Assembly (NCBI GenBank): GCA_900169235.1
Contig: FWCC01000010.1
Location: forward strand, 1-64,000
Origin: Zarea fungicola
Taxonomy: Eukaryota > Ascomycota > Sordariomycetes > Hypocreales > Cordycipitaceae
DNA length: 64,000 bases
Reading direction: 5' to 3'
Shown: piece by piece, positions 56,978 through 64,000 of the stretch
Layout of the letters: each line of letters begins with the position of its first letter
How positions within the stretch are numbered: the first letter of the stretch is position 1
Translations under genes and position numbers: made by a program
The notes under the pieces: model-generated
The model's input: only the letters and a program-made list of their open reading frames with translations
The model's database searches: none
What the model was told of the DNA's origin: nothing

Positions 56978-59916
56978 ATGTCCAAATCATGGAAGGCTAC
57001 CTTGAAGCTCCCGCGTTCAACATTTCCGTAAGTGCTCTGGCCCCTTGTACGCAACAATCAGCTAAACTTGCCGGTGAACTCCAATACAGCGCGCGACCGA
57101 ACCCGAAGCTCCAACGACAGCATCTGCTTAGCTGCTCCGATGAATTTTACAGCTGGCAGTCGTTGCGACCAACCAAAGAGGAGCCCTTCGTTCTCCACGA
57201 TGGGCCCCCCTATGCAAACGGTCCGCTGCACACCGGTCACTCGATCAACAAGATCCTCAAGGACATTATATTACGCGTCCAAGTACAGAATGGCAGGCGC
57301 GTTATATATCGACCTGGCTGGGACTGTCATGGGCTGCCGATTGAGATGAAGGCACTCGGTGAGGCCGGAGCCAAGGGGCTCAGCTCTGTCGAGGTGCGCA
57401 AGCGGGCACGTAAGCTGGCGACCAAGACAGTGACGGAGCAGATGAAGGGCTTTCGGTCCTTTGCCGTCATGTCGGAGTGGGACAACAAGTGGACGACAAT
57501 GGACCGCGCGTTTGAGATTCGGCAGCTGCGCGTCTTCCAAAAGATGGTGCGCCACGGGCTCATCTACAGAAAGAACAAACCAGTCTACTGGTCGCCTTCA
57601 TCCGGCACAGCCCTTGCCGAAGCTGAACTGGAATACAGCGAAGATCATCTCTCAAATTCTGCATATATCAGGTTCCCTATTACATCCGACATCAGCGGCA
57701 TACCGGAGCTTCGAAGTTTTGATGGCCCTCTCTACGCAGCCATCTGGACTACAACGCCGTGGACGCTACCGGCAAACAAGGCGATTGGAGTTCACAATGA
57801 GCTTTTGTATGCGATTCTACGAGTAAAAGGTTACGGACTGCTCGTTGCTTCGGGCCGCATTGAAGCAATTCGTGAATTTGTTCCCGACGCCGAGGTCGTC
57901 ACCGACTCAATACCTGGCTCTAGACTAGTCGGGCTGCGTTATCGCCATAAGCTGAGGGGCCAGTCAGCACCGGAGCAACCGATAATTCACGCAGAGTTTG
58001 TATCCGCAGATTCAGGTACTGGTCTTGTTCACCTGGCCCCCGGACACGGACAAGATGATTACCAGGTCTGCTCCGAGCATGGCATAGAAGCTTTTGCGCC
58101 AATTGATAACGAAGGCCGCTTTACAGCAGAGGCATATCCAGATAAGCCCGAGGTTTTGACCTCTGCGCCTTCCATTCTGGATGGCGGGAGTTCTTCTGTA
58201 CTTGAACTTGTCGGTGACGATGTTATCGCGGTGCATGAGCTGCGCCACAAGTATCCTTACGATTGGCGATCCAAGAGGCCCGTCGTAATCCGCGCCACAG
58301 CCCAGTGGTTCGCAGATGTGGGAAGCATCAAGGATGATGCGCTCAATGCACTAAAGAGTGTCAAGTTCGTGCCTGAGACGGGCCGAGTTCGACTGGAGAG
58401 CTTCGTTAAGAGCAGATCCGAATGGTGCATTTCACGGCAACGGTCGTGGGGTGTCCCAATCCCTGCTCTATATAATAACAAGGGCGAAGCAGTCATGACA
58501 CCCGAGACGATTGAGCATATCATCAATGTCATGCAGGAGCGAACGTCAGAAGCTTGGTTCTCGGACAGCCCTGAGGACCCGGCGTGGATCCCCGCCTCGC
58601 TGCAGGGAGAATACCGCCGTAGCACAGACACGATGGATGTCTGGTTTGACAGTGGCACGAGTTGGGCGGAAATTGAGAAGCAGGTTGATGTTTATCTGGA
58701 AGGATCTGACCAGCATCGAGGGTGGTTCCAGTCTAGCCTCCTAAGTTACGTCGCAGCTCAAAGGGCTGACGGCAAGCCAGCGGGTAGCATTGTCGCACCA
58801 TTTAGAACGTTGATTACCCATGGATTTACACTTGACGCCCAGGGAAAGAAAATGTCAAAGTCGCTTGGCAACACCATCTCCCCAGAAGAAGTCATGGATG
58901 GCAGACTGCTTCCACCTGCTAAGCGCAAGGGCAAGGACACTGGGCAGCCATATGCCCTGGGACCTGATGCTTTGAGGCTGTTTGCTGGAAGCTGTGATTT
59001 TACCACTGATATTGTGGTTGGCGCTACCATGCTCCAGTCTGTGCACAATTCACTGGTTCGATATCGAACAATTCTCAAAATGCTTCTTGGCTCGCTCCAT
59101 GAGACTAGTCGACAGGCTCCGTTGACAAGACTTGATCACATTGCCTTGCTACAGCTGTCAAATACAATGGAGCAGGTGTGGGCGGCATACAGCAACTTTG
59201 AGTTTCACAAAGGTCTCAGCATACTGAACAGATGGGTGTCGACGGAACTCTCCGCCTTTTATCTGGAAGCGCTCAAGGACCGACTGTACTGCGGAGATGG
59301 CGGTGGTGCAATTGAGCCTATACTAGTGGGAATGCTTAGAATGCTGGCGCCGATCACGCCTGTACTGGTGGAAGAGGCCTGGACGAGCCGACCTGATTGG
59401 ATGGTCCAAGACGGCTCGATGGTGCACCCGGCCAAGCAAGTTTACGATTTACCTGTAATCGACCCGAAGCGCCTGTCATATGACACCAAAACGCTGCAAG
59501 AAGATCTATCCAAGCTCTCTGCCGTCCACGAGGCCATCAAAGGTGGTCTAGAGCCAGCACGTCTGGCCAAAGAAGTCGGCAGCTCCCTTCAGTGTTCGGT
59601 GGTCATTATTACAGAGGACGCCAACTTGCTCTCCTGCCTTGATGAATACCAAGACGAGCTTGACGCCATCTTTGTAGTTTCGTCAGTGTCTGTCAACACC
59701 AAATTGCCCGAACAGCCGGCATGGCATTACAGCAAGGCGATTGGTATTGACAATGCCAAGTTTCAGGCCGAGGTGCATGTGCTGCCGCCGGTGCAGGCAA
59801 AGTGCTCGCGCTGCTGGCGATATCAGGCTGTTGAGGAAGAAGGGCTGTGTGGGCGATGCAAGCAGGAAGTGAAGAAGTACGAGAGCGAATTGTTAGCCTG
59901 GGGAAACGGGAGCTGA
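56978..59916 (+). CDS. ISM1: isoleucyl-tRNA synthetase, mitochondrial
   Basis: Two exons (56978-57027, 57090-59916) give 958 residues. The correct start is MSKSWKATLKLPRSTFP in a different frame from the main exon. A 62-nt intron (GTAAGT donor, GCTAAAC branch, TACAG acceptor) joins it to ARPNPKLQRQHLL. The class I signature HTGH (64-67, a variant of HIGH) follows PPYANGPL. An Ile-type editing (CP1) domain follows. KMSKS is at 604-608. The C-terminal zinc region starts at C922 (CSRCW ... CGRC). The enzyme charges tRNA-Ile with isoleucine. The N-terminus with basic and hydroxylated residues fits a mitochondrial targeting signal. An alternative in-frame start at 56944 would add residues unlike the family. 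Confidence 0.95.
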
Positions 59917-60474
59917 GTGAAATAAGCTCCCTGTGTATAGTAGCAGGTTAATCATTGTACAATTACACACGTTGCCATTTATAGACCATGTATTTCATCA
60001 TTAGAGAAGAGGGTGTCACGGATGCTAGGGCATCGTCGTCGGTGTTGGTTACAAATCCACTGCTTACCAATATACGTATCAATGCGTGCACATTATGCAA
60101 CGAAGAAACTAATCTGCACCAAGGTGCAACTACTTGATAGATTTTGGTGTCTCCACGTCTTCCATGACTGATAAAGAGAACGAAATGATAATGGAAGTGT
60201 GATTGGAGAAGAATGTCACGAAAGTTGCCAGAAATATGCTATTTTGTTTGCTTGTTTGACACTTTAGTAGCTTAGATGTAGTTGTGATATGAGTTTATTC
60301 ATTGAATAACAACTCAAATCGCAACGACTCTGGAGGTTGGAGAAGCAAGAGTAATAACAGCTGATTAGTAACTTGAGTCGCGTGGCAAACTTCTCACTGT
60401 CAGACGGAGACCACTATTTATTTTAATTTATCAGGGTCCACGCACTCATGAACAGAATCCACAGGCAGGCAGGC

Positions 60475-60517
60475 AAGCCAAGCTTTATTTTAGCGGCTTG
60501 AGATTGTAGCTTGGCTT
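60475..60517. repeat. 10-bp inverted repeat (stem-loop)
   Basis: AAGCCAAGCT (60475-60484) and AGCTTGGCTT (60508-60517) pair perfectly around a 23-base loop, 560 bases after the ISM1 stop. Confidence 0.8.
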
Positions 60518-60539
60518 CTTTATTTTTAAGTGGTGGACA

Positions 60540-60561
60540 CCACCGGCCGGACCGCCGGTGG
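60540..60561. repeat. 8-bp inverted repeat with CGG/CCG core
   Basis: CCACCGGC and GCCGGTGG flank CGGACC. Everted or inverted CGG triplets are typical of fungal Zn(2)Cys(6) factor sites, but a specific factor cannot be named. Confidence 0.6.
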
Positions 60562-63500
60562 GCATTGCTCGCACGGTGTTATGCGCCACCGAGGGCGTCT
60601 GTTTGTGGACTTTGCGTGTGCTGTGGTAGAACTAGAATTGGAGTCGGTGCCGGAAATAAGATATGATCCGTTGTGCATTACATATCCATGTGCAGAGTGA
60701 TGCGAGAAGTTGTGCGCAAGGCATGCTGGGAACTAGATTACAAAATAGGAACAAATAACATAAAAAAGTTCAAAGACGTGGCCGTTGGAAATTGCACAAT
60801 GTGGGTGGGCATGAGGGGAGGCTATTCCGGAATCGGAGAGCGACAGTCACATCTTGCAGCATCGGGGCCCCGGTGGAGATGTGAAAACGACGAGGGTCCG
60901 TTGTGGATGAGTGTATTTTACTTACAGAGTGAAGTCTGGATATCTCAAGAACAAGGAGGCTCACGAATTCGGTGAAGTTTGCGTTCGGTGGGAAAGGAGG
61001 TGTGAGATGTTTGGTTGTCTGGCTCGATAGTGCGAAGGAATGTTGCAAATGTTATCCGACAGACTGACATTCAGATGACAAGAGAATGATTGCTATGTGC
61101 CAGAGAAGGGGTTAAAAGACTAGATAATCAAAACTGTAAAGAAAATCAAGAGTTTTGGCTTCTAGACTTGAACAAGGTTTTGCTGATGGCCGCAAATGGA
61201 AAGATTTGCCACAGCTGTACACAACGCCAAAAAAAGAAGGAAGAAAACGGCACAGACTCGACACACTGGTACATTTGTCTCTCCACAAGAGCATTTAGCA
61301 GCGGATTGCGTGTTATACAGAGTTGGGTGTCGTGTGATACAACAGCTTTCATAACGAGAGTCAGAACGAGGCACGGGGCAGCAAAATATTGAATCTACAG
61401 TGGGGATATAGTTTTGGGGAGGCAAGAATAAAAGCCCTGAGGCTACCCTATCCGCTGCGAGCACCGTTCCCAAATAGGGCAACGTCATGCATGTTACCCG
61501 CTAGCGGGACCCCGACTAGCCGGAATGATAGGGATGAAGCTGTTGTGGAAGACATTTCCGAGGACGACGACAAACCGATGACAAACAGGGGTTGTATGGT
61601 GGTATTGCGTGACTATCTAGCATGTGCAACCACTTTGTTGATGGCTATTATGCTGATATTGTCCAGCCCTCAGCTAAGCAGAAGCCCTTAGTTCATGTCT
61701 CGTTGAGGATGACAACGGCAGACCTTTTTCTTCTTTTTGTATATTACAAAAAAACAAAAACTTCTAAATTGATTCTTTCCTGATGGATATAATACTGGGG
61801 AATACTGAGCGCCTTTGATGGCGAGCTAGTCCTTGTCTGTAGTGGGAGCGGCATGGCTTGCAGTAGAGGCCGTCGAGGCAACCATGTCAGGCCCATTTCA
61901 TTCCCGCCCAACATCGATCCACCAGAGCAGAGCCCCAATTTAGAGGATCCATCCCAAAGTTCCAGACCGGACCAGACTTTGTTCCAGATGTTTGGCGATG
62001 GAGTCGTCTTATTCGGCTCAAAGCCTGTAAGTCTATTTTGGCCCTGGGGGTGGCCTGGGGAAAGGGGAGCCAGCCATGGGGTAAGGAATCCCGTACCAGT
62101 AATGAATGACATGTAGGTGCAGTAATAAGTACTACGTATTGCGAAAGCGGAAAGGAAAGCAAGGGTGTGACTAACTATTGAAAAATTCTACCGGTACTTG
62201 TTAGCAGTTGGAAGGAAACTGGGAATAACTTGAGACATTACTCCGGTAGCCGCGCTGCACACACAATGACAGGCTATATCTCAATTACACCTCTTCATCT
62301 TGGTGGCTGCATATCCCGCGGTCGCCACCCGCCGAGCCTCAAGCAACACAACGCAGCAGCACCAAGAAGTGAAGATGCTACTAGAACAAAACACTGGATC
62401 TTGAATAGCTAGCCGTGTAAATCAGCACCCAGCCGGCACTTTACCATGGAAGATGGGCGCCACTTGATGGAGACGTATGAAATCATAAAGCATCATAGGT
62501 TGTAGCCATCAGGGCGGCCGGACATCAGCCCCTGCCACGTACGTCGAATCTTTAATCACGACATTGCCGTTTTATTTACTTTGGCAATTGGGTAGAATGT
62601 TCCGAAATGGTGGGAGGAGCAGCATGACTTGGTGCGATGGGGCGCCTTACTATAAGCACCACCAAGGTGCCGGACTAGAGCGAGGTATCGTGAACTTCAG
62701 CCTCGTACTTTTTTTTTTGGCCCCTGGGTGTTCAAAACCAGAGCGCGCGGTTCCGCTCGCCAGTCCACCTCCCTTTCCGAGAAAAAAAAAAAAAAAAAAG
62801 GCCGGACAACCGTAGGTTCCATCAAAGTTGAAAGAAGCAAGTCAACAACGAGATGCCGCTCGAAAATGCGGAAAGTTCATGTGCTTTTGTGTTGCAGGTT
62901 TAGGCCGTTCCTGGCCATATCGAAGTCTTAATTGCCTGATCAAGGACTTGGGGAAGCATCTTGATGCAACTGTGTGTGATTGCTATGATGGGGATGAAGT
63001 TTTTCCCCCACTTGACCTTGTCATGACTGTTCGAGGCAGTGGTGTTGTGCCGGCTCTTGGTCCAACTAAAAGAGTTTTTTCTTTTCCTTGTTAACCTGCA
63101 GCGGCTCCTTCCATCAGCGGAGAGGACCCCGCCGAGTGGCGTATTATTACTGGTACAGCGCATGTACCAGCACAGCTACAGCGAGCGAGGTGCACTGTCA
63201 TGCTGCTGAAGTTAATAATTTGTAGGTAGCTGACTGGTAACTTAGTACTCAGCAACAGTGCTTACTTGAGGCGTTTTGATCTTGCCACCCCGCCAGTACT
63301 CACCCCCGATAACGCAGCAGAAGGAAGGAAAGAAAGAAAGCAAACCCTTACTGTACGGTCAGGCAGGTGCGTTGCAGTGCAGTGGCGGCCCTTTGACTTG
63401 CGCTACTCACTTGCAAGCCATCCCCAATCAAAAGGCCCTTGCCAGATGCAGGAGCTTGACCCCCTCAAGATCATTTTTCCTTTCCTGCCTCTCCATCCAT

Positions 63501-64000
63501 CTCCGAAGCAGGGGAACAAAGAGGCTCCAGTCATGCTCTTAAGGTGGCCGTCAAGATCCGAAGCCAGGTCCTTTATACACACCCTAGACTTGGTCCGTTT
63601 TGCACCCCCCCCATGGCTTGCACGTTGTGTATAGTTTGACCCCAAAGGCCCTTTTTTCCCTCTCTGTCGTCCCCAGATCAAGTGACTGTGCTTCTCGTAT
63701 GAAATAAAAAAGAGCTCCTCCCCTCCCACCCTGTCCCGACATACACTTACCAGCTCGTTGCTTTCATTGTTCTGCCATTGACCCATATTTGGGACGGTCC
63801 CAACTACAATCGAGCCCTGTTTGTTGACATCCATTTGACGGCAAGCCTCACGCCCTTCGCAGTGTTTACCAGCTTGCCAGCACATTTGTCAGCCAGAGAA
63901 GCACCTTTCCTTTTATTTTTTATTATTATTATTTTTTTATAAATAAATATATAAAAGGCACTTGTTTCACTCGGGCAACTATACGCAACCTGCTGCTGTA

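Larger units (their letters stand above)
59917..64000. other. gene-poor end of the window
   Basis: No gene is recognised. There are two small inverted repeats (60475-60517 and 60540-60561), an A run (about 62780-62798), and AT-rich sequence at the very end (63920-63955). Open frames at 61389-61691 and 61853-62116 have no known motif. Confidence 0.5.

Overview
This window is nuclear DNA from a filamentous ascomycete (Pezizomycotina; a Sordariomycete, perhaps Hypocreales, is my best guess from general resemblance and is not proven). The evidence is the gene structure and the families present. Introns are short (about 50-100 nt), with GT-AG ends and CTAAC-like branch sites. A Clr5-domain protein, a fungal BTB protein, fungal-type Rrn9, Sam37 and Gab1 are present, with single-gene transcription units on both strands. 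A run of 59 Ns at 12545-12603 shows a draft scaffold.

Layout. 1-36 kb is a gene-dense arm: a serine-rich unknown protein (+), a crotonase (-), a Clr5-domain protein (+), mitochondrial D-lactate dehydrogenase (+), a short-chain dehydrogenase (-), the gap, a BTB protein (+) followed by a decayed BTB copy, a possible tiny membrane protein (-), a PHAF1/UPF0183 protein (+), a 14-TM MFS exporter (+), kinesin-5 (+), Rrn9 (-), Nop7/pescadillo (-), Gab1/PIG-U (+), Sam37 (-) and tRNA-Arg(UCU). 36-53 kb is a gene desert of about 17 kb with homopolymers, short tandem repeats and no recognisable gene. 53-60 kb has an unknown nuclear-type protein (-), a Yippee zinc protein (-), a decayed gene fragment (-) and mitochondrial isoleucyl-tRNA synthetase (+). 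60-64 kb has no recognisable gene.

Working together. These are mostly independent housekeeping genes, not a cluster. Loose themes are mitochondria (Dld, Sam37, Ism1) and ribosome biogenesis (Rrn9 and Nop7 as neighbours on one strand). Divergent pairs that may share promoters are crotonase/Clr5 and Nop7/Gab1. Nothing looks like a secondary-metabolite cluster, a mobile element with intact genes, or a defence system.

Several genes needed exon models that simple open reading frames miss. Part of the Clr5 domain lies in a separate first exon, Ism1 starts in another frame, the Yippee, Gab1, Sam37, Dld and SDR genes are split, and the BTB gene needs a GC-AG intron. I found no convincing new biological system. 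The best leads are the decayed gene copies, the gene desert, a recurring 9-bp intergenic motif, and an intron that stays open in frame.
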